In this document: piece by piece, positions 1 through 7,552 of the stretch
How positions within the stretch are numbered: the first letter of the stretch is position 1
Layout of the letters: the number at the start of each line of letters is the position of its first letter
IMG/VR virus record: IMGVR_UViG_3300007542_000063
Span: 1 to 38,522 of that record
Reading direction: 5' to 3' (one strand)
Source: a virus
Length of the DNA: 38,522 nt
The notes under the pieces: generated by a model
What the model saw: only the letters and a program-made list of their open reading frames with translations
Database searches by the model: none
Told to the model about the DNA's origin: nothing
Made by a program: the position numbers and the translations under genes

Positions 1-27
1 AACTCGCCTTATTACAGGGCCGTCTAA
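1..27 (+). CDS. 3' end of an upstream late gene (partial)
   Basis: Frame 1 is open from the window edge and reads NSPYYRAV before a TAA stop. The stop overlaps the ATG of the next gene by one base (TAATG), as expected inside a tail operon. The product cannot be identified from eight residues; by position it is probably a tail or tail-fibre protein. Confidence 0.5.
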   Translation, partial: NSPYYRAV

Positions 28-512
28 TGTACTACCACCCAACCTACCAACCAACCCCAGGCCCATTGCCTAAATCCTATGACGACGGTACGGCCCTGCA
101 CACCAACGTACCCCGTCGTTCCGCTGATTGGCTATTGGCCAACGGTTGGCGACCTGTCGTCAAGGAAACATTGCCCCCCGGTGTTTATGCCTGGGGCACT
201 CCGACCGATAACGGCACCCAGTATTACTATCCCGCCGGTAATGTCGAACTGGACCGTTACAAAGCGGACAGAAAAGCGCAGATCAACAACGACTGCCGGG
301 AGCGTATCACCGCCATTTGGCCGGTGGAGGAACAGTCCTCCTGCCTGATGGGCATCTATTCCCAAGCCGAACAAGACGACTGCTCCGCCTGGATAGCGGC
401 AAATATCGCAGCCAGCAATACGGCTACTGACGCCATTGATGCAGCAGTTGACGCAACAGCGGTTGCTGCGGTCAGTGTTAGCTGGCCTGTTTATAGCGGG
501 GTGAAAAGCTGA
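27..512 (+). CDS. Hypothetical tail-associated protein, 161 aa
   Basis: No family was recognised with certainty. The N-terminal part is rich in Tyr, Pro and Gly. A central segment (about residues 75-115) is Lys/Arg/Asp-rich, and the C-terminal third is a low-complexity Ala/Thr/Val/Asp helix ending in SWPVYSGVKS. This build resembles small fibre-assembly or chaperone-like proteins encoded beside tail fibres, but that is inference from position. The start overlaps the stop of the preceding gene and its own stop overlaps the next ATG (ATGA), so the three genes are translationally coupled. Base composition is clearly richer in G+C than the genes that follow from about 800 onward. Confidence 0.6.
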   Translation: MYYHPTYQPTPGPLPKSYDDGTALHTNVPRRSADWLLANGWRPVVKETLPPGVYAWGTPTDNGTQYYYPAGNVELDRYKADRKAQINNDCRERITAIWPVEEQSSCLMGIYSQAEQDDCSAWIAANIAASNTATDAIDAAVDATAVAAVSVSWPVYSGVKS

Positions 513-706
513 TGGCCCATAAACATAACCCAACAACCTATTCCGACAGGCAGGCTGTGATAACCGCCGCCCGTAACGCCATTGCCCGGCTGCAACAAAT
601 CGAGGCGAACGTGGAAGGCGCGAATACGGCGCAGACACAGACTGCAATAAAGGACATGGCTACGTACGAGCGACATTTGATCCGGCTGGTTGTTGGAGGC
701 ATGTAA
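512..706 (+). CDS. Small hypothetical protein, 64 aa
   Basis: Starts on the ATGA overlap with the gene before and stops directly before the GTG of the next gene. The sequence is mostly helical (residues 10-60, with Ala-, Gln- and Arg-rich faces: ITAARNAIARLQQIEANV) without a membrane segment or Cys. A short helical protein in a tail operon could be a fibre chaperone or structural adaptor; no homology is claimed. Confidence 0.6.
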   Translation: MAHKHNPTTYSDRQAVITAARNAIARLQQIEANVEGANTAQTQTAIKDMATYERHLIRLVVGGM

Positions 707-1564
707 GTGGCTGACGCGCCCAACCACGTCCTATTCGGCGGCGCGGGTGCTGAGAGCGTCGGCGGGACTGCGGTCGCTGGGCTTTGGCCGAAGGATGCAG
801 TAACTTCCTCCCCAATTCCAATAACTGCCACCTCTGTTTCCTATACCATCGCAGCAAACGTAGCGGGGGTAAAGGCAGACACAACCTTTACTGCATCTTC
901 TACAGCCCTATCCCTAGCTAACAATAGTGCTACGGTTAAGGCTGACACTTCCTTCACAGCTACTAATAGTTCCCATACACTAGCATCTAACACTGCTACA
1001 GTAAAGGCTGATACATCTTTTACAGCTACTCCTGCCTCCTATACTATAACGGAGAATGCTGCTGACGTATCCATTGGTGTGGAGGTATCTGCTACATCCA
1101 CTGCCTTCACCATCACCACATATCAGGCGGATGTTTCAGCTCCCATAGGGATTGACGCTACTTCCACCGCCCTCACTATCACCCCCTATGCGGCTACGGT
1201 GAAGGCTGATGTGGAGTTCACTACCACTTCTGCCGCTTTAACTATTACTCCCAACGCTGGAGATGTTAAGGCCGACACTAGTTTCCCAGCTACGTCAACC
1301 CCCTTCACACTCACCACCTACCAAGCTACTATTCCAGGTAGTACAGATATTGATGCAACTTCTATCTCGTACACCCTTATAACTAATAGTGCTTCGATTA
1401 GCATAGGTGCTGCTAGTAGTGGTACAAATGTTTGGTCTGCTTGGAAACCGGGTAAGATAAGTAACGAAATGCTTCTTAAGCTTCACTATGAAGATGAGAG
1501 GCTCCTTAACTTCTTCTATGATAACATTGACACTATAGATGAAATGCTCCTTGGAATTAAGTGA
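707..1564 (+). CDS. Repeat-containing tail/fibre-like protein, 285 aa
   Basis: GTG start immediately after the preceding TAA. Residues 1-40 form a Gly/Ala-rich leader. Residues 41-238 are nine tandem 22-residue repeats of the type ATSTALTITPYAATVKADxx, with alternating Thr/Ser/Val/Ile typical of a beta-solenoid or stacked beta-strand stalk. The last 47 residues are a different, acidic helical segment (NEMLLKLHYEDERLLNFFYD). This architecture, and the place at the end of the late operon, suggest a tail-fibre or head-decoration stalk; the adhesin role is inference. Base composition becomes A+T-rich within the gene, from about 800, marking a junction with the preceding genes. Its 3' end overlaps the next start by 26 bases. 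Confidence 0.65.
   Translation: MADAPNHVLFGGAGAESVGGTAVAGLWPKDAVTSSPIPITATSVSYTIAANVAGVKADTTFTASSTALSLANNSATVKADTSFTATNSSHTLASNTATVKADTSFTATPASYTITENAADVSIGVEVSATSTAFTITTYQADVSAPIGIDATSTALTITPYAATVKADVEFTTTSAALTITPNAGDVKADTSFPATSTPFTLTTYQATIPGSTDIDATSISYTLITNSASISIGAASSGTNVWSAWKPGKISNEMLLKLHYEDERLLNFFYDNIDTIDEMLLGIK
827..1420 (+). repeat. Nine tandem 66-bp (22-codon) repeats
   Basis: The coding units begin at residues 41, 63, 85, 107, 129, 151, 173, 195 and 217 of the enclosing protein, each exactly 22 codons with no indels. Units 1-3, 6 and 7 carry a VKAD motif at the same offset; units 4, 5, 8 and 9 carry variants there (VSIG, VSAP, IPGS, ISIG). The nucleotide sequences have diverged more than the amino acid pattern, so the array is old and under selection. 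Confidence 0.85.
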
Positions 1565-2057
1565 AGTAGTAGATGGAAAGAAGTTGTTAGTTGTGGGGAA
1601 TGGAGATCGAGCAACCCATCTATCCCACCACTACTATGAAAATGTAGACCATATTGTTAAGTTCAATGAAGGTGTGAAAGTAGCACCTCATACTATTTGG
1701 GCTCCAACAGGGATATTTCCCAAGAAAAAGATAAAACCACTCGTAGATAAATACACCACCGAATCCACCTTCTATTTTAATTTTGAGGGCAGGTGGTTCC
1801 CCGACAAATGCCAACATATAGTGGCCCCACTCGATTGGGTGACAGCTGCTAAAGAAGATCTGCAATCAAAAATGCTGTTCTCTGGGACACTGTTCCTATG
1901 GTGTCTTCTCAATAGGTGTTCCTGTACAAGTATTGAGATAGTAGGTTTTGATTGCTATAGGAATAACACCCTCCCCAACCCCCACCAGAAGTGGAAAGCA
2001 AAAGATAGGGCATGGCTTCTTAAAGAGATAAGAAACCTCCACCTCACTCCTCTATGA
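1539..2057 (+). CDS. Sialyltransferase-like (GT29-like) glycosyltransferase
   Basis: 172 aa. The N-terminal part reads LLVVGNGDRATHL followed by DHIVKFNEG, which resembles the L-sialylmotif of GT29 enzymes (VVGN...H..VIRMN). The segment FSGTLFLWCLL, ending in EIVGFDCY, resembles the S-sialylmotif (sTG...a..LC..v.lyGF). A His-containing stretch (HQKWKAKDRAWLLKEI) follows where the VS motif would lie. The protein is shorter than cellular GT29 enzymes and has no membrane anchor. The expected role is sugar transfer onto a glycan or phage structural protein; donor and acceptor are unknown. It overlaps both neighbours and is followed by a second transferase and a methyltransferase, so the three look like one glycan-modification cassette. 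Confidence 0.5.
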   Translation: MKCSLELSEVVDGKKLLVVGNGDRATHLSHHYYENVDHIVKFNEGVKVAPHTIWAPTGIFPKKKIKPLVDKYTTESTFYFNFEGRWFPDKCQHIVAPLDWVTAAKEDLQSKMLFSGTLFLWCLLNRCSCTSIEIVGFDCYRNNTLPNPHQKWKAKDRAWLLKEIRNLHLTPL

Positions 2058-2848
2058 AAGTTTTCTTGTTCCCAACCACCAATATCATACTCACTGAAGA
2101 TGATAGCATGTATGCAATGGAGGCTGTTAAGCTTGGCTTATCTTCCCTTGGCATACAGGTGGTAGATAATATAGGCTTTGCAGATATTGGGATAGCATGG
2201 GGGTGGAAGCATCCTGATGTACTTAAATGCAAGAAGGATGTTCTTGTTTTAGAGAGGGGGTATATAGGAGATAGACATCAGTGGACTTCTGTTGGGTTTA
2301 ATGGCATCAACAGAATGGGAGATTTTATAAAGAGGGATATGCCAGGAGATAGATGGAATAGGCATTTTGGGGAGATGGCTGAGTGGGGTAATAAGGAGGA
2401 CGGTTACTTCCTAATAACAGGCCAAAATCTTAAGGATGCAAATACCAGTGGAATTAGGCTAAAGGAAGAGTATACCAAGTTATATAATATCTGCTCTAAA
2501 CAAAGGCCCACTCTCTTCCGCCCCCATCCTGGTAGAATGGGTGTTGGTGCCATCCCTGATAATGCAACCGTCACTCAGGGGGATTACATGGAGGAGCTGA
2601 AAGGTGCTTACTGTGTGGTTTCCTTCTCATCTAACAGCATGGTAGATGCTATACTAGCCGGAATACCCGTTGTAAGCCTCGATAAGCGTTCGATGGTATA
2701 TGACATTACAGGGCATACCATTGATGATATAAGACGCCCAGAGAGGCTCCAGTGGGCTTACAACATCATGTATAGGCAGTGGCTGTTGGAGGAGATAGTG
2801 GATGGGAGTATGTTAAGATTTGTGTTGGGAGAAAAGTATGGGAACTAG
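2054..2848 (+). CDS. GT-B-type glycosyltransferase, capsule-synthesis-like
   Basis: 264 aa, ATGA overlap with the preceding gene. The C-terminal half reads LFRPHPG (about residue 155), then GAYCVVSFSSNSMVDAIL and AGIPVVSLD. This is the donor-binding signature seen in capsule polysaccharide (KpsC/KpsS-like) and CDP-glycerol transferases (RPHP...SSt.vdAll.GiPVv). The N-terminal half is a plausible Rossmann domain opening with MKVFLFPTTN. It probably acts with the sialyltransferase-like protein before it and the methyltransferase after it. The exact sugar and acceptor cannot be read from the sequence; a host-surface or virion glycan are the two options. Confidence 0.5.
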   Translation: MKVFLFPTTNIILTEDDSMYAMEAVKLGLSSLGIQVVDNIGFADIGIAWGWKHPDVLKCKKDVLVLERGYIGDRHQWTSVGFNGINRMGDFIKRDMPGDRWNRHFGEMAEWGNKEDGYFLITGQNLKDANTSGIRLKEEYTKLYNICSKQRPTLFRPHPGRMGVGAIPDNATVTQGDYMEELKGAYCVVSFSSNSMVDAILAGIPVVSLDKRSMVYDITGHTIDDIRRPERLQWAYNIMYRQWLLEEIVDGSMLRFVLGEKYGN

Positions 2849-3356
2849 ACTGATAAACAAATATAAAAAACTACACAAACAAAAACCCTATGGCGTCTCA
2901 TCCCCGCAATATAAACCTGAATTAGAGCATATAATAGAAAAGTATAGTATCTCCTCTTGTCTTGATTTTGGATGCGGTCAATCCACTTTACTAGATGAAT
3001 TGAATGTCAATGAAAAGTATTGGTATGATCCAGCTATCATCGGTAAAGACTTCTTGATAGACAAGAGTGTTGATCTGATTATATGTACAGATGTATTAGA
3101 GCATATCCCCGAGAATGAAATAGAAAACACTCTAACACTCATTGGGGATAGGGGGAAGATGGTATATTTCCAAATCGCACTATTCCAGCACGGTGGAAGA
3201 TTTGATGACGGAAGTCCACTGCATATTACAGTGAAACCTAGAGAGTGGTGGAGGGAGCAGCTGAAGAAGCACTTCCATGTGCTACAAGACCTTCCTGTAT
3301 TTAAGAAGCCAAGACAGAAAAAAGAGTGGGCTGGGTGGCTTTGTTTTACATGTTAA
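2838..3356 (+). CDS. Class I SAM-dependent methyltransferase
   Basis: 172 aa from the ATG chosen here, which has a GGGAG ribosome site seven bases upstream; an earlier ATG 18 bases upstream is less well placed. Motif I is CLDFGCGQSTLLDEL (about residues 40-54), an acidic residue follows in YDPAIIG, and motif IV/post-I is VDLIICTDVLEHIPE. These are hallmarks of small Rossmann methyltransferases that often modify sugars or small molecules. The 11-base overlap with the GT-B-like gene suggests it methylates the same glycan. It is the last rightward gene; its stop overlaps the stop of the converging leftward operon by three bases. Confidence 0.75.
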   Translation: MGTRLINKYKKLHKQKPYGVSSPQYKPELEHIIEKYSISSCLDFGCGQSTLLDELNVNEKYWYDPAIIGKDFLIDKSVDLIICTDVLEHIPENEIENTLTLIGDRGKMVYFQIALFQHGGRFDDGSPLHITVKPREWWREQLKKHFHVLQDLPVFKKPRQKKEWAGWLCFTC

Positions 3357-3544
3357 TCATTACTTTCCATAAGTTTAGCCACCTTCTTCGCTACTTCGAA
3401 CATATCCTTCCCATATACTTCTATGACAGTCTCCCTGTCCCCTGATAAGACACAGCAAACTTTAGCCGCAGGGTCATACCACACCCCCGGATACTCTGTA
3501 TACCTGTATCCTTCATCAAACAGTTCATCATTTATTCTCATCAT
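3353..3544 (-). CDS. Hypothetical protein, 63 aa
   Basis: Last gene of the leftward operon. It contains a compact alpha/beta-like sequence (PGVWYDPAAKVCCVLSGDRE, then a helix FEVAKKVAKLMES). No family recognised. Overlaps the preceding gene by 17 bases and converges tail-to-tail with the methyltransferase gene. Confidence 0.55.
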   Translation of the reverse strand: MMRINDELFDEGYRYTEYPGVWYDPAAKVCCVLSGDRETVIEVYGKDMFEVAKKVAKLMESND

Positions 3545-3740
3545 TCAGCCTGTTCTTTAGCCTTTCAAATGCATTCTTAGATAGTGCATTCATATAAACA
3601 TAAGGGCTGACTTCTGATGCATCAAACTCCCCATTGTACTCTTCTTTATCTCCATCAAGCTGAATATACCCCCTAACTTTCCAATTGACCCCGTCCTCTG
3701 ATCTAGCGGAGTTATATGTTTTCTGTACCATCTTAAACAT
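3528..3740 (-). CDS. Hypothetical protein, 70 aa
   Basis: Starts on TAATG, overlapping the previous stop by one base. The N-terminal half looks beta-rich (WKVRGYIQLDGDKEEYNGEF) and the C-terminal half is a helix (AFERLKNRLNDENK). No Cys clusters or membrane segments. Function unknown. Confidence 0.55.
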   Translation of the reverse strand: MFKMVQKTYNSARSEDGVNWKVRGYIQLDGDKEEYNGEFDASEVSPYVYMNALSKNAFERLKNRLNDENK

Positions 3741-3937
3741 TAATGCACCTCCGATTTAACTCTTGATAGATGCAGGTGGTGGAAGACATCCCCAACAGGG
3801 GCTTCAACAGGAATATCTGTATCATCAGCCACCATCATACCAAATGCCCCCTCCATTTGTTCTATATTATCTGGTTTCTCTATCATGCCAAATGACTCTG
3901 TTCCATCAGACCATTGTAATAGTATTGGAACAATCAT
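3740..3937 (-). CDS. Hypothetical protein, 65 aa
   Basis: Overlaps the ribonucleotide reductase gene by four bases (ATGA), so it is probably co-translated with it. The sequence is acidic with a Met-rich middle (EQMEGAFGMMVADD). It has no recognised domain; it is too short and lacks the CxxC motif expected of a glutaredoxin partner for the reductase. Confidence 0.55.
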   Translation of the reverse strand: MIVPILLQWSDGTESFGMIEKPDNIEQMEGAFGMMVADDTDIPVEAPVGDVFHHLHLSRVKSEVH

Positions 3938-5847
3938 AAGATTTCACATGCTCCTCCGGTGCAAGATAGTTCCTGAACACCTACAGTGTTGTCAGTATTC
4001 TCAAACATACCTAATAGGCTCCAATCCACTTTAGTCGGCATTCTATTCACCCATTCTAAATAAGCATCTTCTTCAATTTCCTGATAGGGGGCTTGTTGGT
4101 AGGTGTGTTCTGAATAGGGAAGAAAGGATACCCCACTCACCTCATCAAAGTGTTCCCATACCCAGGCACCCACCGCCATCCATTCATCTTGCTTGACGTT
4201 GATAGTCACCGATGGTTTATGCTCGCACCAATGACGTTGATATAGGAGCCACAAGTCCAACTGTTGTAGTGCTGTTCTATCTTCCCTATTGATAGAGCCT
4301 TTGGGAGATTGAACCGGGAAAGTGAATACATATGTACTGTCTGGTTTCATCACATCATCTTCCACTGGGAACCCAGCATCAACCATATACTTAGCCAATG
4401 GATCTTTCTTGTCGGCCCTGACAGTACGTAGGTAGTATGGAGAGTGGCGAGTATGGATTCCAGAGGCACTGTCAACCAGTTGGGAAACTGTACCAGAAGG
4501 CTTCACACAGGTAATGGCTGCTGATGGATTAACTCCTATCTTCTCTGCCCACTCTCTATTCACTGCAATGGCATGACCCCTAAGCTCCTCCAAGATCCAA
4601 CCTAGCTCTTCCATGTTCCATGCTCCAGACATAATCTCATTGTCCATAATGCCAGTGAGAGAAACACCTAGCAGAGCCTCCTCCTTAGTGTTCTCTTCCC
4701 ATTTCTTGCTGAGATAGCGGAAGTTAGTTAGGGAGGATTGCAGTGTTCCCAATATTGTTGCCACCCTAATCTTCTCTTTCAGCGTCTCAACTGTATCTTC
4801 CCTCCTAACTACCACCTCACTGAGGTTACATACCTGCCTATCCCTTAGTATGATTTCAGAGCAGGGATTACATCCCCATTCCGTATAACCAGCCTCCTTC
4901 CTCCTTTCCGGTATGGTTTTTGATGCAGCCTCTCGATTGAATATACCCCTCTCACCGCTCTTACTCTCAACTAGGGAGAGCCATTCCCGCATGAACACTT
5001 CCATGTCAGGACGCTCTGTATATGCTACAGAATTATTGGAGAGGGCATACTCGGGATGTTCCACCCACCACTGCCCAGATTTAGCATGGCGCATCCTATC
5101 ATCGCTAAGGTTAGAAAGGCTAATAAGGGCTGAACGGCGTACACCACCCACCACCACAATCTCTGCAATCTTACATACCAGTCCATGTACCTCGATACTT
5201 GTAAGGCGACGACCCACTGCATTGCGGAAAAGATTAACGCTATAATTAAACAGATCATTGAGGGGTTCAGGTCCACTAGCCCTTCCTCCAAAAGTGTTTA
5301 GTGGTGCTCCAGCAGGGCGAATCTTAGACATATCCCACTTGGGGATTTTACCAGAATAGAGAAGAGAGATTAGTTCTCGGAAAGAAGAAGCCCACCCAAT
5401 CTTACTATCAGCCACCTTAATGACTGTATCAGATGGGTACATCTCTTCTGCCACTTCTGGGAGTTGCTGGACATACTGACGCTCACAAGAGAACCCCACC
5501 CCAGTTCCACAAAGGAGGATATACATTAGCTCATCAAAAGCCCTCTGCCTGTTGATAGCCAAGTAGGAGCAATTGAACCCCGCCATCTCATCACGCTCCA
5601 ATGCCTTTCCAGCAGTCATAAGGGTGCGCATGGAGGGCATCACTTCCAGATTGTATATAGACTGTCTAACTACATCTAGTTCTCCATTTAGTTGGGGGAA
5701 CCTCTCTCTCCAAAAGCCAACCAATCTATCTACTACTTCCCCCCAACTCTCCCTCCTCCCCTCTCCCGGAAGCCACCTGCTGTATCTAGACAGCTGTATA
5801 TACTGTGAATACTGTGGATTGCTCACTAATCCTTCAAAGTCACTCAT
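3934..5847 (-). CDS. nrdJ: Class II (adenosylcobalamin-dependent) ribonucleotide reductase
   Basis: 637 aa, in the size range of the short monomeric RTPR type. It reduces ribonucleotides to deoxyribonucleotides using a cobalamin-generated thiyl radical. Visible residues: the redox pair C93 (FNCSY) and C340 (RQVCNLSE), the radical Cys 329 with E331 in NPCSE, and the C-terminal shuttle pair C629 and C634 in SCTGGACEIL. The phosphate-binding PSGTVSQL is present. There is no N-terminal ATP cone. No small subunit or activase gene is nearby, consistent with class II. The start overlaps the phosphatase gene by eight bases. With ThyX upstream it supplies dNTPs for replication and depends on host cobalamin. 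Confidence 0.93.
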   Translation of the reverse strand: MSDFEGLVSNPQYSQYIQLSRYSRWLPGEGRRESWGEVVDRLVGFWRERFPQLNGELDVVRQSIYNLEVMPSMRTLMTAGKALERDEMAGFNCSYLAINRQRAFDELMYILLCGTGVGFSCERQYVQQLPEVAEEMYPSDTVIKVADSKIGWASSFRELISLLYSGKIPKWDMSKIRPAGAPLNTFGGRASGPEPLNDLFNYSVNLFRNAVGRRLTSIEVHGLVCKIAEIVVVGGVRRSALISLSNLSDDRMRHAKSGQWWVEHPEYALSNNSVAYTERPDMEVFMREWLSLVESKSGERGIFNREAASKTIPERRKEAGYTEWGCNPCSEIILRDRQVCNLSEVVVRREDTVETLKEKIRVATILGTLQSSLTNFRYLSKKWEENTKEEALLGVSLTGIMDNEIMSGAWNMEELGWILEELRGHAIAVNREWAEKIGVNPSAAITCVKPSGTVSQLVDSASGIHTRHSPYYLRTVRADKKDPLAKYMVDAGFPVEDDVMKPDSTYVFTFPVQSPKGSINREDRTALQQLDLWLLYQRHWCEHKPSVTINVKQDEWMAVGAWVWEHFDEVSGVSFLPYSEHTYQQAPYQEIEEDAYLEWVNRMPTKVDWSLLGMFENTDNTVGVQELSCTGGACEIL

Positions 5848-6514
5848 ATTTTTCCCACTCCGAATTGAGAGATTTAGAAGAGAAGGTGTCCTCTACACTG
5901 TCATACACCAACACTTTCTTCTTCCTACTAAGACAATCTACATTATAATTTCCCTTTCTTTTTCTTATTCCATGATTCTCTCCTAGATGAGCGTGCTCAG
6001 TGTGTCCAAACACTTGCCTGAGTCCTGCTATCGGAATGAATTCTACGTTGTAGTCACACCAAAACATCCCGCCACATGGAGATAGTCCGCCTCTATAATA
6101 TCCTATTACTTTTCTATAGGGCGACTTGAGGTAGTTTTTGACATCCTTTAGCTCATTACATACAGATTTAGAAACACCAGCATGTGTTACTAGAACATCA
6201 TCATTAAGCCATACATGCTCCTTAAATTTATCCTTTATCAACCCTTTCCTGAGGAGAACAGCATCATGTGTACGCTCTTTGTATCCTGAACAGCGCATTA
6301 CTGGGTCTAAGTAGGAGAGCTCATGATTACCATATAGCACATCTACACTATCTGGGGCATCTAACAGTAAATCAAGACACTCTATTTGTTCATCAACACT
6401 TCTATCATAGCTATCTAATATGTCTCCAACAAAAACTGTTGGATAACCAAGCTCCAACACCCTCTTAACTACATCGACTCTACCGTGTATATCTCCAACT
6501 ATTACGGTTTTCAT
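5840..6514 (-). CDS. Calcineurin-like serine/threonine phosphatase
   Basis: 224 aa with all PPP-family metal-binding motifs: GDIHGR (residues 7-12), GDILDS (30-35), GNHE (62-65), THAG with H111, and GHTEHAH near the end. Similar small phosphatases occur in lambda and many lytic phages and can remove phosphate from host proteins or from 2',3'-cyclic ends; the substrate here is unknown. It sits directly upstream of the reductase gene with an eight-base overlap. A second, unrelated metallophosphoesterase lies at 12038-12829. Confidence 0.88.
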   Translation of the reverse strand: MKTVIVGDIHGRVDVVKRVLELGYPTVFVGDILDSYDRSVDEQIECLDLLLDAPDSVDVLYGNHELSYLDPVMRCSGYKERTHDAVLLRKGLIKDKFKEHVWLNDDVLVTHAGVSKSVCNELKDVKNYLKSPYRKVIGYYRGGLSPCGGMFWCDYNVEFIPIAGLRQVFGHTEHAHLGENHGIRKRKGNYNVDCLSRKKKVLVYDSVEDTFSSKSLNSEWEKYE

Positions 6515-6517
6515 TAT

Positions 6518-6700
6518 TCAACAGCCCTCATTATATGCAATATCCTCATTACTCCTACAACATTCCCACTGCGTACAGTGAAACTTCTTACTAACTGATA
6601 GTAGGTTGTTATCATATGTACATCTTCCATCTAAAACAGATGATACATCCTCAATATAATATCTACAGTTGTTACAGTTTTCTTTTTTAGTCTCTTTCAT
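6518..6700 (-). CDS. Small cysteine-rich protein, 60 aa
   Basis: Seven cysteines are spread over the sequence (NCNNCRYY near the start, RCTY in the middle, FHCTQWECC and a terminal GC). The CxxC and CxxxxCC spacing suggests zinc binding or, less likely, an iron-sulfur centre. Overlaps the preceding gene by 14 bases. No function assigned. Confidence 0.6.
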   Translation of the reverse strand: MKETKKENCNNCRYYIEDVSSVLDGRCTYDNNLLSVSKKFHCTQWECCRSNEDIAYNEGC

Positions 6701-6974
6701 TACTGTTCCCTTTATATTTTGGAGGAAGATCTGCTAATCCATAATGCCCTTCATCATATTCAATGGCATCTATACTATGATTAGGATCTATCTTATCTAG
6801 AATGTAGTCTGTAATTTTGGCTACGGGTCTACGCCAAGGTATCTCCCCACCCCACTTCACCTTAATCCTCCCAAGACGGGAAGAGATTGTCTCATCTGGG
6901 TCTCCTAATAGGAGGGAATTTCCAAACTGATCTAAACTAATTAGGATGTTTAACAGATAGCGACCTGGTTTCAT
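6687..6974 (-). CDS. Conserved-type phage protein with DPDETISSR motif, 95 aa
   Basis: The segment LLGDPDETISSRLGR (residues 21-35), after a hydrophobic N-terminus (LLNILISLDQF), recalls a family of small phage proteins I have seen beside lysis genes in several phages; this is from memory, without a search. The middle contains a Trp/Pro-rich patch (GGEIPWRRP). It follows a 32-aa membrane peptide with an ATGA overlap, which fits a lysis-associated or membrane-proximal role, but none is demonstrated. Confidence 0.6.
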   Translation of the reverse strand: MKPGRYLLNILISLDQFGNSLLLGDPDETISSRLGRIKVKWGGEIPWRRPVAKITDYILDKIDPNHSIDAIEYDEGHYGLADLPPKYKGNSNERD

Positions 6975-7072
6975 CAGTACCTCTTACAGTTTGTTGATAG
7001 ACAGATCATGATAGTGAATAGTATTCCAAAGATGATTCCACCTATCATGTATATAATTTCATTCTCTAACAT
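6974..7072 (-). CDS. 32-aa single-span membrane peptide
   Basis: MLENEIIYMIGGIIFGILFTI followed by MICLSTNCKRY: a short acidic head, one transmembrane segment of about 20 residues and a basic Cys-containing tail. The stop overlaps the next ATG (ATGA), and a GGGG-containing ribosome site precedes the start by about five bases. Topology (N-out or N-in) and role are unknown; a holin accessory or membrane anchor are options. Confidence 0.5.
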   Translation of the reverse strand: MLENEIIYMIGGIIFGILFTIMICLSTNCKRY

Positions 7073-7172
7073 ACTTACCCCAGTAGTTGATAGTGCCGGT
7101 TATGCTTCCGGCGACAGCATCACGGTCTGCCCATTCGCAGGGTGAACCCCACAGTTTTTCCCGATCCTACCC

Positions 7173-7340
7173 TTAGGAATAAAGAACTCCCCCGCGTTTG
7201 AGCATGTCGGGTTGCGGCAGAGGCTTGGGGAGATCGTGAATAATCTTATTCACCTCATCTACCAGTTGCGCGTAGTCCCTGGCGTAGCCTTCTTCACGCT
7301 CCCGACATTCACAGGTTTGGTTAGTGCAATGACAGGTCAT
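7173..7340 (-). CDS. Small Cys-rich protein, 55 aa
   Basis: The ATG chosen forms an ATGA overlap with the preceding gene and has a GGAG site seven bases upstream; a start 12 codons earlier would lie inside the neighbour. The N-terminus MTCHCTNQTCECRERE has four Cys and one His, a possible metal site, followed by an amphipathic helix and a Pro-rich tail (PKPLPQPD). A second frame across its 3' end also looks coding (see findings). Confidence 0.5.
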   Translation of the reverse strand: MTCHCTNQTCECREREEGYARDYAQLVDEVNKIIHDLPKPLPQPDMLKRGGVLYS

Positions 7341-7552
7341 AGGACAACTCCAAGCGCCCAATACAGCGCCGCACAAGTGCCGCCGACAACCGCAACGACG
7401 ATATGTATCAACAGTCCACTAACAAAATTGTTTTGGTAGTTGTCGTATCTCTTATCAAGAATAGCGCCAACCAAAGGGACAACTATCGCAATGTAAAACA
7501 TCGCCAGTACCGCCCAGGCAATAGGCTCTTTGTATTCGACGATATTAACCAC
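7337..7552 (-). CDS. Two-span membrane protein, holin candidate
   Basis: 71 aa. Two hydrophobic segments, about residues 10-32 (IAWAVLAMFYIAIVVPLVGA) and 44-70 (FVSGLLIHIVVAVVGG...), are joined by a charged turn DKRYDNYQN. Size and topology match class II holins, but no endolysin gene is visible nearby, so holin is only a candidate function. Overlaps both neighbours (8 bases upstream, 4 downstream). Confidence 0.55.
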   Translation of the reverse strand: MVNIVEYKEPIAWAVLAMFYIAIVVPLVGAILDKRYDNYQNNFVSGLLIHIVVAVVGGTCAALYWALGVVL

